A stretch of 23,006 nt of DNA from a virus, in the IMG/VR virus record IMGVR_UViG_3300047322_000081, positions 1 to 23,006 of that record; one strand, 5' to 3'. The notes below the pieces were generated by a model that had not been told where the DNA came from, made no database searches, and was given only the letters and a program-made list of their open reading frames with translations. Below, one piece after another: positions 14,881 to 22,056 of this stretch. The translations under genes were made by a program, and so were the position numbers. Positions within the stretch are counted from its first letter, which is position 1. Every line of letters starts with the position of its first letter.

Positions 14881-15852
14881 CTACGACGAAGTCTCTGTTG
14901 CCAAACCGCCCGTGGCCGCAGCGATGATACTGTCGATCAAGAAGTTAACCTTTGAACCACCGGTCATACCAGTAGCACCGGTCACGATCGGAGCACGCAT
15001 TAGGATAACCCCGTCAGCAGCGACAACACTGAAAGCGGTGGTCAGCGTGGTGAAACCGGCCACGCCAACGTCGTTGATGAAATTGCACCGTTCGAAGAGC
15101 GTCCAACGGTCGATAGAACCGGCGGGGAAACTGATGAACCCACCAGCAGCACCGCCCGTAAGCGTAATCTTGTAGAACGTGCAATCCCTAAACGCGTTGC
15201 GTGGAGTGAAAGTGTCGAACGCTAGTTCGTAGTTCACACCTGCGGTTCCTTGAACGTCGTTACCGATAAAGCAATGGTCGAAGACGTTCTCTCCATTCCC
15301 ACCAACGCCCGAAACAACCAATGACCTCATCGCGGTGCCTGCGCGCACTGTCGCGTTGTTGCCGCCAGAGAAATGAACATCTCTGAAGAAGCAACGCTGG
15401 CCGCTCACCAAAACAGCAATCGCTGAAAGCGTAGCATCGCTACCGAATTGAGCGAGCTGCACGTTCTGAACGCTAATGCCTGTGCCACTGAACGTAATCA
15501 TCGGGGAAATCGTTGCAGTACCCGACGTAATACGAGCACGGTGAGCAACGTTAATCGGAGCGGTGAAGCCGAACAAGTTCGTGTAATCCTTAGCCCAAAC
15601 GAGCGGAACTGTAAGCGTATACGCAGTCCCACGCCCGACTAGGATTAGAGTATCGTAGAAACCGGAGCGCAAGAGTGAATAACCCCTTGCTACAGTTTTA
15701 ACGGCACTATCTGGAGCACTCCCGTCAAAACCATCATTCCCTACGACGTTGTCACACCAAATCACTTGGCTTTGCCCAGTGATAGGAAATCCTGGTGTTA
15801 GAACGCCCCCAAATGAACTAAGCCCACTTGGGAAGGCAGTTATTTCACCCAT
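14881..15852 (-). CDS. Beta-helix virion protein (323 aa)
   Basis: ATG 15852 follows AAAGGAG. After a short N-terminus, VIWCDNVVGNDGFDGSAPDSAV resembles the opening of pectin-lyase-fold proteins (xVDx..GNDGx.G..P..A..T). Repeated strand-turn units follow: FFRDVHFSGG, NVFDHCFIGND, AFRDCTFYKI, LFERCNFINDV. Such phased turns are characteristic of a right-handed parallel beta helix. Phages use this fold in tailspikes and head or tail appendages, sometimes with sugar-cleaving activity, but no catalytic set is identifiable here. It lacks a signal peptide, unlike the other beta-helix protein in this window. Role inferred: virion appendage or host-surface contact. Confidence 0.72.
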   Translation of the reverse strand: MGEITAFPSGLSSFGGVLTPGFPITGQSQVIWCDNVVGNDGFDGSAPDSAVKTVARGYSLLRSGFYDTLILVGRGTAYTLTVPLVWAKDYTNLFGFTAPINVAHRARITSGTATISPMITFSGTGISVQNVQLAQFGSDATLSAIAVLVSGQRCFFRDVHFSGGNNATVRAGTAMRSLVVSGVGGNGENVFDHCFIGNDVQGTAGVNYELAFDTFTPRNAFRDCTFYKITLTGGAAGGFISFPAGSIDRWTLFERCNFINDVGVAGFTTLTTAFSVVAADGVILMRAPIVTGATGMTGGSKVNFLIDSIIAAATGGLATETSS

Positions 15853-16022
15853 GAGAACTCCTTTCAGGAATCAAAAACTCGCTGCGTTCGCTACGCGTCT
15901 ACGCGACCTAATTATGCTCGACTCTGCAATAGGACGGGAACTCAACGAGGTCGGTGTGGCTAGCACCGTTTGAGCCGATCTCCCGCTTCGCTTTACGAAA
16001 CGAAGTTGCGAAACGCAGCTTT
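15853..16022 (-). other. 170-nt non-coding gap with short hairpins
   Basis: This is the largest gap in the window. Just after the four-cysteine gene there are two tandem hairpins (about 15985-16006, CTTCG..CGAAG with an inner TTT/AAA; and 16005-16019, TGCG-AAA-CGCA core). Near the other end a weak GCGT-AGCGA-ACGC stem (15884-15896) is followed on the minus strand by AGCGAGTTTTTG. These could slow or partly terminate transcription or be RNA-processing sites. I found no convincing promoter. The Shine-Dalgarno site of the next gene (AAAGGAGTT) lies at the left edge. No coding frame here has a plausible start. Confidence 0.45.
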
Positions 16023-16280
16023 TTATATTTCAATATCCTCGACCTCTTCAAACTTGGGTTCCCGTAGAATCGGAGCCGGTGGTGCATCGGGGCCATCGCT
16101 TATCATAGATTTCATAATCGCGCTGCGTTGCATTACAAGTAAGCTATCAACACAACCAAAATCCGTGCAAAGCAATAGCCCGAGCTGTGCTACTAAGTGC
16201 GAAGAACGAACCAGGGCGCCGCATCTTTGACAGTACAAGAAAGGGTCGCCCTGGATCGCTGAGTGTGACTGATTAGCCAT
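16023..16280 (-). CDS. Small four-cysteine protein, probable zinc binder (85 aa)
   Basis: ATG 16280 follows AAGAGGTGA. The protein contains C17-x2-C20 and C38-x4-C43 (YCQRCGALVRSS and LLCTDFGCVDSL), a spacing compatible with a zinc ribbon. The C-terminal third is proline- and acid-rich (PDAPPAPILREPKFEEVEDIEI). It is the last gene of the head block and is followed by the only sizeable non-coding gap. Small cysteine-paired proteins are common after capsid genes in phages, where their role is unknown. Zinc binding is inferred from the cysteines only. Confidence 0.72.
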   Translation of the reverse strand: MANQSHSAIQGDPFLYCQRCGALVRSSHLVAQLGLLLCTDFGCVDSLLVMQRSAIMKSMISDGPDAPPAPILREPKFEEVEDIEI

Positions 16281-16296
16281 AAGTCACCTCTTATTT

Positions 16297-17256
16297 CTAG
16301 GGTCCGTTGGAGCCCCACGTTCCGTACCACGAAGTCGCACCCACGCTGAAGCGCATGAATGCGATTTGCTTGATCGAGCGCGTGTCGAAGTCATCTGCGT
16401 AATCTTCGTCAAGCGCACGGCGGGTGAAGTGCTTGAGCGTGTGACTCTCCATATCGGAGATGCAGAACCACGCTGTAGCACTCGTGAGGTAGTGACCGAG
16501 GAAATAGTCAAAATCCTCACCGATAATCGCGTTGATTTCATTGTTTCCCGTATACGGCTTATTCGGAGAACCAAGGATTTCGCGGGCGATCATCTTGTTC
16601 GGCGGGGCGATAATCAAGTGACGAGGCCGAATCTTGATCGGCAAGCCCTGTGAGTCGATCATGCTCTCAAACTGCGTCACCATCAAATTCAACGCAGAGA
16701 TCGACAGATCGACGTCAGTCGCTGGCCGATTCGGGAACGTGCCTGCGGCAGTGCTTACGCCAGTGAAACCCGCCTGCGGTGCGACGTTCGTTGCGGCTAC
16801 GCCACCGAGCAGTGGGTGTTGGTTGTTGAACAAGCTCACACCGTCGGTTGTAGTAACCGCCGAGGTGAACCCAAGGTTAAAGACGTTCCAGCTCTGCTGT
16901 TCACAAGTGAAAACTGCACTCCGCGCAATCGCCTTCGGAACTTGGTTGATTAGTTTGTACTGATCGTCTTCGAACAGTTCAAACGAAGTCCTGCAACCAA
17001 GCGCGTAGGTAAAGTGCAGGTATCTCTTGGTGCCACCCTGGATTGCGTCTTGATACGCGATGCTTTCGCCCTCGGGCTTTTCGGGCATTGGACCTAGACC
17101 TGAGAACTCAACCTCGTCCTCATAAGCCATAGTCGAAGTTTCATCGTGGAAGATATGAGGATATTCAAGTTCACGTTGCGTTAAATCACGCCAGTGAACG
17201 AAAATATCGTGAAGTCCCGGAGCCATCAACTGTGCGAATTGCCCACGTACCATCAT
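16297..17256 (-). CDS. Major capsid protein, HK97/Mu-type (319 aa)
   Basis: The coding frame begins with tandem ATG codons, one nt after the previous stop; AGGTGGTGA lies upstream. The protein looks like Mu-type major capsid proteins. An N-terminal FxDETSTMAYEDEVEFSGLG segment is followed by a helix with ELFEDDQYKLINQVPKAIARS (spine helix region), FNNQHPLLGG at about 143-152, then DLSISALNLMV and RPRHLIIAPPNKMIAREIL at 183-228. Next is GEDFDYFLGHYLTSATAWF, and the C-terminal strand reads QIAFMRFSVGATSWYGTWG. These match the usual order of E-loop/P-domain and A-domain elements, but the length is at the short end for the family. It would form the icosahedral shell. Confidence 0.9.
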   Translation of the reverse strand: MMVRGQFAQLMAPGLHDIFVHWRDLTQRELEYPHIFHDETSTMAYEDEVEFSGLGPMPEKPEGESIAYQDAIQGGTKRYLHFTYALGCRTSFELFEDDQYKLINQVPKAIARSAVFTCEQQSWNVFNLGFTSAVTTTDGVSLFNNQHPLLGGVAATNVAPQAGFTGVSTAAGTFPNRPATDVDLSISALNLMVTQFESMIDSQGLPIKIRPRHLIIAPPNKMIAREILGSPNKPYTGNNEINAIIGEDFDYFLGHYLTSATAWFCISDMESHTLKHFTRRALDEDYADDFDTRSIKQIAFMRFSVGATSWYGTWGSNGP

Positions 17257-17257
17257 A

Positions 17258-17845
17258 TCAGTTCACCACCTGGGCTGCGGCTACCAGCACTTGGAAGTAA
17301 ACACCGCGAGGCGTGGCCGGGGGAACAGAGAGCGGGAACCCGCCCTGATCCGTCGGATCAAGCTTCACGATACTCACTACGGTGTTTACACCCACCGTTG
17401 ATTTGGTCTTGTCTACGTACCAGTGATTGTCGGAGTCGATGGTCATTCCATAGGAAACACCGACATCGGTTGCAAGAGCCGTCTGCGCGGGGCCAACTTG
17501 ACCTCGGAAGATCGTATCTTGTGAGGAAGTTTCAAAATCGACGCGTCCGTCATTCAACGGTGCGCCGCGTGGAATATTGACAGCAGAAGCTTCGTTTGGT
17601 ACGGAACCGAACGTTAGTGTCTTAGGAACACCAGTCGTAGTTAAATTGCTCGCAGCACTCAACGAAAAGCCTGCTATGCCGAAAGCAACCGTAGTCCCAT
17701 CCCAAGCTTGAACTCCACCGTCAGCAGCTTCGATTGATACTGGGGTACCCGCCAAGAACGTCGAACCGTCGTCTTCAATAATACGGCGGACTCTTGCCTG
17801 GTTCCCAGACACAGTCTGTACTGAGTGAATTTCAATACTCGCCAC
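17258..17845 (-). CDS. Beta-rich virion protein, possible capsid decoration (195 aa)
   Basis: It starts at GTG 17845 after AAAGGAGTT. The protein is Val/Thr/Ser/Gly-rich and predicted mainly beta: EIHSVQTVSGNQARVRRI, GTPVSIEAADGGVQAWDG, and a C-terminal GVYFQVLVAAAQVVN strand. Length and composition, and the position immediately before the major capsid gene (its stop is 1 nt from the capsid ATG), fit a head decoration or stabilisation protein. No signature motif was recognised, so this is contextual. Tight linkage suggests expression at a level matched to capsid protein. Confidence 0.7.
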   Translation of the reverse strand: MASIEIHSVQTVSGNQARVRRIIEDDGSTFLAGTPVSIEAADGGVQAWDGTTVAFGIAGFSLSAASNLTTTGVPKTLTFGSVPNEASAVNIPRGAPLNDGRVDFETSSQDTIFRGQVGPAQTALATDVGVSYGMTIDSDNHWYVDKTKSTVGVNTVVSIVKLDPTDQGGFPLSVPPATPRGVYFQVLVAAAQVVN

Positions 17846-17874
17846 TTCGGGTAACTCCTTTCAGTTAACAGATA

Positions 17875-17889
17875 CTCGCAAGCGTAAGC
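17875..17889 (+). repeat. 15-nt word CTCGCAAGCGTAAGC (copy A)
   Basis: This copy lies in the gap between the 195-aa and 185-aa genes. Exact copies are at 10339-10353 (same strand) and 10240-10254 (opposite strand), both inside coding sequence. No function is known. Confidence 0.55.
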
Positions 17890-18446
17890 TAACGATCAGG
17901 TTGAAAAAGCTTGACCTTCGACTTATTCTCACGAGAGCCGGGAACCTCGTTTAGAGCCGTAGCAAGATGCTCTTGGCCTGCGCCGAATACTGCTGCTCGG
18001 CTAACACGCCTGCGAGCATTCATTTCATTCTGTTTAATCGCGCCGATGTAGTCGACACGAGGCATCATCATTACGATTAGATCACCGTAGGTGATATTGC
18101 CATCTTTGATCGTCATGATGTTTGTCAAGTTCTTAACATCAGACGGTTTACAAACGACGAAGCCCTGCACACGTGCTTCTTCGAATCGTTGACCGCCTAG
18201 CGCAAGCCGGTTGACGAGACGAAGACACATTGCAGGATTCGTCGGTTGAAGCTTGGTAAAGTCGGGTGAAACGAGAGGCTTCGCCACAATGTCCGCATCA
18301 TCGTCGATCACTGGCGCAGCCACTTCAACCGTCCCCGGCGGTGGAATCTGCGGGGGCAGATTCTTCGACGTGATAGTCGGCGTTGGAGACTTCACCGGCG
18401 GGGGCGTTGCCGCTACAACAACTGGTGGTTTCGGGTCTTCAGGCAT
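17889..18446 (-). CDS. Head-region protein of unknown role (185 aa)
   Basis: ATG 18446 follows GAGGAG. Residues 1-45 are proline/threonine-rich and probably disordered (PPVVVAATPPPVKSPTP). From about residue 68 a globular-looking part follows: AMCLRLVNRLALGG, then GFVVCKPSDVKNL, then DGNITYGDLIVMMMPRVDY, then a basic RRRVSRAAV helix. The pattern 'KDG.I..GDL.LM.MP ... (R)RR' is seen in small proteins between scaffold and capsid genes of other phages, and may be a capsid or internal protein. The stop overlaps a 15-nt word, CTCGCAAGCGTAAGC, that recurs in the window. Its function is not established. Confidence 0.75.
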   Translation of the reverse strand: MPEDPKPPVVVAATPPPVKSPTPTITSKNLPPQIPPPGTVEVAAPVIDDDADIVAKPLVSPDFTKLQPTNPAMCLRLVNRLALGGQRFEEARVQGFVVCKPSDVKNLTNIMTIKDGNITYGDLIVMMMPRVDYIGAIKQNEMNARRRVSRAAVFGAGQEHLATALNEVPGSRENKSKVKLFQPDR

Positions 18447-18472
18447 CTTCTAATCTCCTCATTGAGTTAATT

Positions 18473-18489
18473 CGTTCCAATTTGGAATG
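18473..18489. repeat. Inverted repeat copy 3 (CGTTCCA-n3-TGGAATG)
   Basis: This 17-bp imperfect dyad, CGTTCCAATTTGGAATG, has one mismatch in the right arm. It sits in the 49-nt gap between the scaffold-like gene (stop at 18496) and the 185-aa gene. It is the same motif as at 387-403 and 10586-10604. Confidence 0.65.
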
Positions 18490-18495
18490 ATCCTA

Positions 18496-19206
18496 CTAGA
18501 AAGGCGAAGCCGTCGCCTCTTTCTTATTCTTCATGTAGTTCTCAATCGGCACACCCATCTTCTCTGCGATACGCTTCTCTTGATCCGTCGGCTGTGGTTC
18601 ATTCCCACCACCACCCTCCGAAGGAGGACGCTTTGCGTCTTCAGTAAAGAACGCCTTCGGATTCGAGACGATTTCATCGGTGTGACGGCCCTTGACGTTA
18701 TAGTACAAATGCGCCCACGTCGCCGGGTTAGCAAGCTGTTGTGGCGTGCAGTTCTTTGCCATTTCGAGAATCTCGCCTTCGAACTTCTCGAACAGAGTTC
18801 CGTCGATGTTATTCTTCTCCGTCGATTGCTTGCGGAAGAACGCCCGTTGCGCTTCCTGCTTCGCAGTGATAGCTGCCGTTTGCATCGTGATAGACGCAAG
18901 CGGGGCAACACGCTCGTTGAAAGCGAGGTCTGGATCGGTGATAAAGCTTGCTGGTTCACGCGGGTCATTGTTCACAACCGGCTTCGGCGTAGTCCGTTCG
19001 TTAATCGCCTTCAACGCATCAGCAAGCTGCGTCTGCGTCGAAGCGAAGCTATTAAACGCAGTATCACGCTCCGCGTCCTTAGCTTCGAGTTTATCGAAAC
19101 GTTCTTTCAACTTCTTTGCTTCTTCGAGTTCGAACGCGATCTGGTCAGGAGTCTTACCCTTAAGCGACTCCGGTAATTCCTCTTCTTTTCTATTACCCCA
19201 CGGCAT
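18496..19206 (-). CDS. Scaffolding-like capsid assembly protein (236 aa)
   Basis: ATG 19206 follows AGGAGG with a 5-nt spacer. The protein is charged and helical: residues about 26-75 are a Glu/Lys/Ala-rich coiled coil (EEAKKLKERFDKLEAKDAER). Then comes a region with FLTD-like and RAFFRKQ text, and an extended acidic/glycine-rich stretch (PPSEGGGGNEPQP) before a basic C-terminus. Size, charge, coiled coil and position between portal and capsid protein all match phage scaffolding proteins, which guide prohead assembly and then leave. No protease gene is visible in the window. Sequence families of scaffolds are diverse, so the call rests mainly on context. Confidence 0.7.
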   Translation of the reverse strand: MPWGNRKEEELPESLKGKTPDQIAFELEEAKKLKERFDKLEAKDAERDTAFNSFASTQTQLADALKAINERTTPKPVVNNDPREPASFITDPDLAFNERVAPLASITMQTAAITAKQEAQRAFFRKQSTEKNNIDGTLFEKFEGEILEMAKNCTPQQLANPATWAHLYYNVKGRHTDEIVSNPKAFFTEDAKRPPSEGGGGNEPQPTDQEKRIAEKMGVPIENYMKNKKEATASPF

Positions 19207-19207
19207 A

Positions 19208-19519
19208 CTAGCCTCCTTGTTTTGCTACTCGTTGACGTTCGTTTTCTGCAACATCAGCCTCAAGCTTGCGCTTGTTGTAGCTTTTCAACTCCTCTTCGAG
19301 TCCGAGCATTCGCTCTAGTACGTCTAACTCACCCTGAGCTTGGTGAATCGAGACTAAATCACGCCCCTTTCTGACCCGTAGGGAGGCCGAAACCTGCCAA
19401 CCCCTGAGCCATTCCAGTAGCGCTTGCCCCTCCTCCGATTCCAGCAAGTGCAGAATTTTGTATCGGTGGGACAAGAGCAGGGCGGTTCCCGTTTTCGGGA
19501 CCTCCGGTCCTTCCGGCAT
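19208..19519 (-). CDS. Small protein overlapping the portal gene (103 aa)
   Basis: From ATG 19519 to TAG 19208-19210, the first 160 nt lie inside the portal coding sequence in a different frame. The start has an excellent Shine-Dalgarno site, GGAGGTGA, six nt before ATG. Residues 24-94 show LLESEEGQALLEWLRGW and QGELDVLERMLGLEEEL, a helical pattern of the type 'L..G..LL.WL ... L.QG.L..L..LL' seen in small proteins encoded directly after portals in other phages. The second half is probably coiled coil. That pattern begins inside the overlap, so the long form is favoured over an internal start. Its function is unknown; a portal- or scaffold-associated role is a guess from position. Confidence 0.75.
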   Translation of the reverse strand: MPEGPEVPKTGTALLLSHRYKILHLLESEEGQALLEWLRGWQVSASLRVRKGRDLVSIHQAQGELDVLERMLGLEEELKSYNKRKLEADVAENERQRVAKQGG

Positions 19520-21278
19520 CGAGGTTCACCTCCGGTATTAGGATGTCACTGTCGTCTCGATCAAAGTTGCGTAGAATACCACGCATTAACTTGTTCGAGG
19601 CGTCGATGACGTGTTGGAAGTAATCTTTGATCGCAGGGCTGCTTTGCACGCTTTGAATTGATTGGATTAGTTGTCCTATGGACTGGTAGTGTTTGTTGAT
19701 AATTTGCGTAAGCATCAAATCATTCTGCTTCTCAATCTCCTTATTCACACTTGCGGAACTGGCGTTGACAGTAAGACCCAGTTTACCTGATTTAACGTAA
19801 CCTGCGGCTTCTCTAATAAGCTCTGCTTGAGTACCAAAGAACGCAAGTTTTTTAGAATCAAGTCCGAGGAACGCATATTGTCTGGAAAGGATTTGTCCAA
19901 GCCTTGCGTGAGCGTATCGAATGTCAGCGATGGTACTATCAGTACGCCTGTTTCCTTCTTGCAACAGCGATAAGGTCCCCGCAGCACTGTAGACACCTCG
20001 TTTCCCTTGGGCGGAACCAGCGCCCATGCCTTGCATTGGTGGACTGACGCCGCTGCGCCGTTCGGCTAGGTCTATTGAGAGACGCTCTTCTTCGATACTC
20101 AGTTGAGAGACTTCACCTTGCGTAAGCGGCTCGATTTCACCTTGGTCCGCAGGAAGCATAGCACCAGGGTAAACCTTGTATCCTTCGTGAAGCTTCGAGT
20201 TCGGGTCTACTCTCCAAACTTTAGTGTTCGCTACAGTCTGGTTATCCCGACGCTGGTTGTGGATAACTGACAGCTCTTCCTGGAACTGTCCGAGCGTTTC
20301 GCAAAGACCATATCCCCGAATTGAATCATCTCGATACAACAATCTCCCCATAACGAAAGGTTGGTCGGGATAAAAGTCGTAGACAGCCCGCATAAGCGTG
20401 TTGGATTTGAAATGGTACCAAACGATGACCTTAGGTGTGAAGTCTCCATTTGCACTCTTCCATGAGAACCAGCACTCGTGAATATCCCACTCTCGATAAC
20501 CCTGAGAACTCGTTCTCGCGTCTGCGTCTTCTTGTCTCTGCTTCACGACGTAGTCGGGCGACGTCCGATCTGGCTGTGAAACAATCGCGTTGAACGCAGC
20601 TTCGTCGTAGACTCCATACTGCTTGCGTTGCATGAGGTCATAGTACGTAAGGCGAGCGATGTGTATTTTAATATCCGCTTGCTGCCAGTGTGGTATATTC
20701 TCAGGAATTAAGAAATCCTGATAAGCAAGCTTCTGTGGGCAGGGGCCATCGTAGATCGTTCGACGGAAGAAGTTTCCTCCGTTGCTATCGCCTGCGGGCT
20801 GGAAGTAATCTTCGTATCTCTGTGAATTAACAACCTTCAGGGTCGACGTTCCATATCGAACGATCTCCGATACCCACTCAGACTCAGTTTCGTAGAGATT
20901 AAGCTCCTCGGGTTCAGTGGCTTCGTATACAAGATAATCCTCCCATGCTTGACGCACGGGGTCCATGTCCTTGTCGTACATTCCGTAAAGCTTTGTGTAG
21001 AATAATGGCTTCGTTTTCCAAAGTGACGCCATAATGCGAGCATGAAGAGTATCACAATGAATACCAATAATAGGTACGACAAGATTAGAAGCGTTCTCAA
21101 ACGGGAACTGTCTGTTCCTCTCAAGGGGTCGCGATTCATACAAACGCCTCCACTCGGGCAGCTTCGTCTGAAAGAGTTGACGAGAGCCGTCTGTGAGAGC
21201 TTGAATACGTTCGTGGAGGTAGCCTTTTACTTCCTCTAAGGCTCCGCCAGTGAACTCGACTTTAGTCGGTTGTAACAA
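19359..21278 (-). CDS. Portal protein (639 aa)
   Basis: This large protein has the usual portal features: an N-terminal helical region, then residues 57-85 reading RQFPFENASNLVVPIIG followed by HARIMASLW. That matches the (W/F)P(F/Y)..A.N.VVP.I segment common in portals of podoviruses and related phages. A long wing/stem region follows, and a Gly/Ala-rich C-terminal tail. It would form the dodecameric ring at one capsid vertex that contacts terminase, scaffold and the head-tail adaptor. The start is a TTG at 21278 with GGAG six nt upstream; no better ATG lies nearby. Its last 160 nt also encode the beginning of the next gene in another frame. Confidence 0.88.
   Translation of the reverse strand: MLQPTKVEFTGGALEEVKGYLHERIQALTDGSRQLFQTKLPEWRRLYESRPLERNRQFPFENASNLVVPIIGIHCDTLHARIMASLWKTKPLFYTKLYGMYDKDMDPVRQAWEDYLVYEATEPEELNLYETESEWVSEIVRYGTSTLKVVNSQRYEDYFQPAGDSNGGNFFRRTIYDGPCPQKLAYQDFLIPENIPHWQQADIKIHIARLTYYDLMQRKQYGVYDEAAFNAIVSQPDRTSPDYVVKQRQEDADARTSSQGYREWDIHECWFSWKSANGDFTPKVIVWYHFKSNTLMRAVYDFYPDQPFVMGRLLYRDDSIRGYGLCETLGQFQEELSVIHNQRRDNQTVANTKVWRVDPNSKLHEGYKVYPGAMLPADQGEIEPLTQGEVSQLSIEEERLSIDLAERRSGVSPPMQGMGAGSAQGKRGVYSAAGTLSLLQEGNRRTDSTIADIRYAHARLGQILSRQYAFLGLDSKKLAFFGTQAELIREAAGYVKSGKLGLTVNASSASVNKEIEKQNDLMLTQIINKHYQSIGQLIQSIQSVQSSPAIKDYFQHVIDASNKLMRGILRNFDRDDSDILIPEVNLDAGRTGGPENGNRPALVPPIQNSALAGIGGGASATGMAQGLAGFGLPTGQKGA
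19526..19533 (-). promoter_or_regulatory. Ribosome binding site inside the portal gene
   Basis: The minus strand reads GGAGGTGA, then six nt, then ATG at 19519. It lies within portal codons for an IPEVNLD stretch. It decides the start of the 103-aa overlapping gene and argues that the overlap is translated. Confidence 0.7.
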
Positions 21279-21279
21279 G

Positions 21280-21672
21280 CTACGCTCCGAATGAATTCAT
21301 TGCGTCCGCGAAACCACCAGCAATCTCGCCTGCGGCTTTTGCCAGCAGAGCTGGGTCTTTAACTTTGTTATGTCCGGGCAGATTCGAGTTAGCCCAGAGT
21401 AGAATAGCTTGCTGTACCACAGGCGTAGCCGCAGCGAGCTTTTGTGGACCAGTCTGTGCACCAGAGAACATCGTCTCGGTCATACTAACGATAGACGCGA
21501 GTGTGTTGAAGTCACCTGTTATAGTAGTCGCGACCGCACCCACATTGCTGGTACCAATCTTGATCCCACCGAGTAGCTGTGAGATAAACGGGAAGCCCAT
21601 CACTTCAGTAGCGATCTTCGATCCGTCGAGGAGCACTACTCCAATCTTCTTAAGTACGCTAGTAAAACTCAC
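21280..21672 (-). CDS. Conserved-looking phage protein of unknown role (130 aa)
   Basis: It starts at GTG 21672 with GGAGGG five nt upstream; the GTGA overlaps the previous stop. The N-terminus (SVLKKIGVVLLDGSKIATEV) is amphipathic to hydrophobic. The middle has a Gly/Thr/Val-rich stretch, and the C-terminal half reads QKLAAATPVVQQAILLWA and GEIAGGFADAMNSFGA. The pattern QKL.AA.P.V.Q..LL is seen in small proteins encoded near holin and portal genes of other tailed phages, but I cannot give a function. It may be a membrane-associated or virion minor protein. The following portal start is 1 nt after its stop. Confidence 0.75.
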   Translation of the reverse strand: MSFTSVLKKIGVVLLDGSKIATEVMGFPFISQLLGGIKIGTSNVGAVATTITGDFNTLASIVSMTETMFSGAQTGPQKLAAATPVVQQAILLWANSNLPGHNKVKDPALLAKAAGEIAGGFADAMNSFGA

Positions 21673-21923
21673 TGTTTCCCTCCGTTTGTTGTAGTCGAGT
21701 TCGCGTTAACTCCTGTGGGGTTGTTAACCGAGATACTCTTGTAAACCGTACTCCGCGCATTCAACGCGACGTAACCTACGATGTAGATAAAAAGACGATA
21801 GTAATTCTTAATCGTTGGAAACGGTGCAAGCGCATCAGCGTCCCAGGGTGGGGCAAAGGTGTGAACCAAAGAGCAAACAACTACAACTCTCGTACCGATG
21901 TCGACCCACTCGTGTGGATTCAT
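21669..21923 (-). CDS. Small membrane protein, holin candidate (84 aa)
   Basis: The ATG at 21923 overlaps the preceding stop (ATGA) and the TGA overlaps the next GTG (GTGA). The product has two hydrophobic stretches: residues about 8-24 (VDIGTRVVVVCSLVHTF) and about 42-57 (YYRLFIYIVGYVALNA), separated by an acidic, proline-containing loop. A polar Asn/Thr-rich tail follows. Two short membrane segments in a protein of this size match the general build of class II holins, which open the inner membrane at lysis. No holin family is identified with certainty, and the gene lies about 7 kb from the M15-type peptidase, so a lysis role is inference. Confidence 0.7.
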   Translation of the reverse strand: MNPHEWVDIGTRVVVVCSLVHTFAPPWDADALAPFPTIKNYYRLFIYIVGYVALNARSTVYKSISVNNPTGVNANSTTTNGGKQ

Positions 21924-22054
21924 TGTTTACCTTTCTTATGTTCAGGCTTTAGCCCCGTTGAACTCACACAAACAGCCCAAGGGTTAACTTTCTTCTTACG
22001 ATTCGCGGACGCTTCTTTCACGTCCTTTACGCATTTCATGAGCTTTGCTGGCAT
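21920..22054 (-). CDS. Small conserved-looking phage protein (44 aa)
   Basis: This short gene runs from ATG 22054 to TGA 21920-21922. The product begins MPAKLMKCVKDVKEA and contains VNPWAVCVSSTGLKPEHKK. The layout KCV..VK.....NPWAVC.SS/TG resembles a widespread group of very small phage proteins of unknown role. The two cysteines are 20 residues apart. It begins 2 nt after the preceding stop and its own TGA overlaps the next ATG (ATGA), so it is embedded in a translationally coupled chain. The tight packing and the family-like motif make it convincing despite its size. Confidence 0.75.
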   Translation of the reverse strand: MPAKLMKCVKDVKEASANRKKKVNPWAVCVSSTGLKPEHKKGKQ

Positions 22055-22056
22055 TG

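Noticed and set aside
15853-16022. Promoter in the non-coding gap
   Set aside because: CATAAT-like and TTGAGT/TTGCAG-like hexamers occur but not at usable spacing (7 or 23 nt).
18487-19176. A 229-codon open frame on the plus strand
   Set aside because: It lies antisense to the well-supported scaffold-like gene, has no family-like motif and an Arg/Leu-rich composition typical of a shadow frame.
20847-20862. CGTTCCATATCGAACG in the portal gene as a fourth inverted repeat
   Set aside because: The arms are shorter and spaced differently from the 17-bp motif, and it is within coding sequence.
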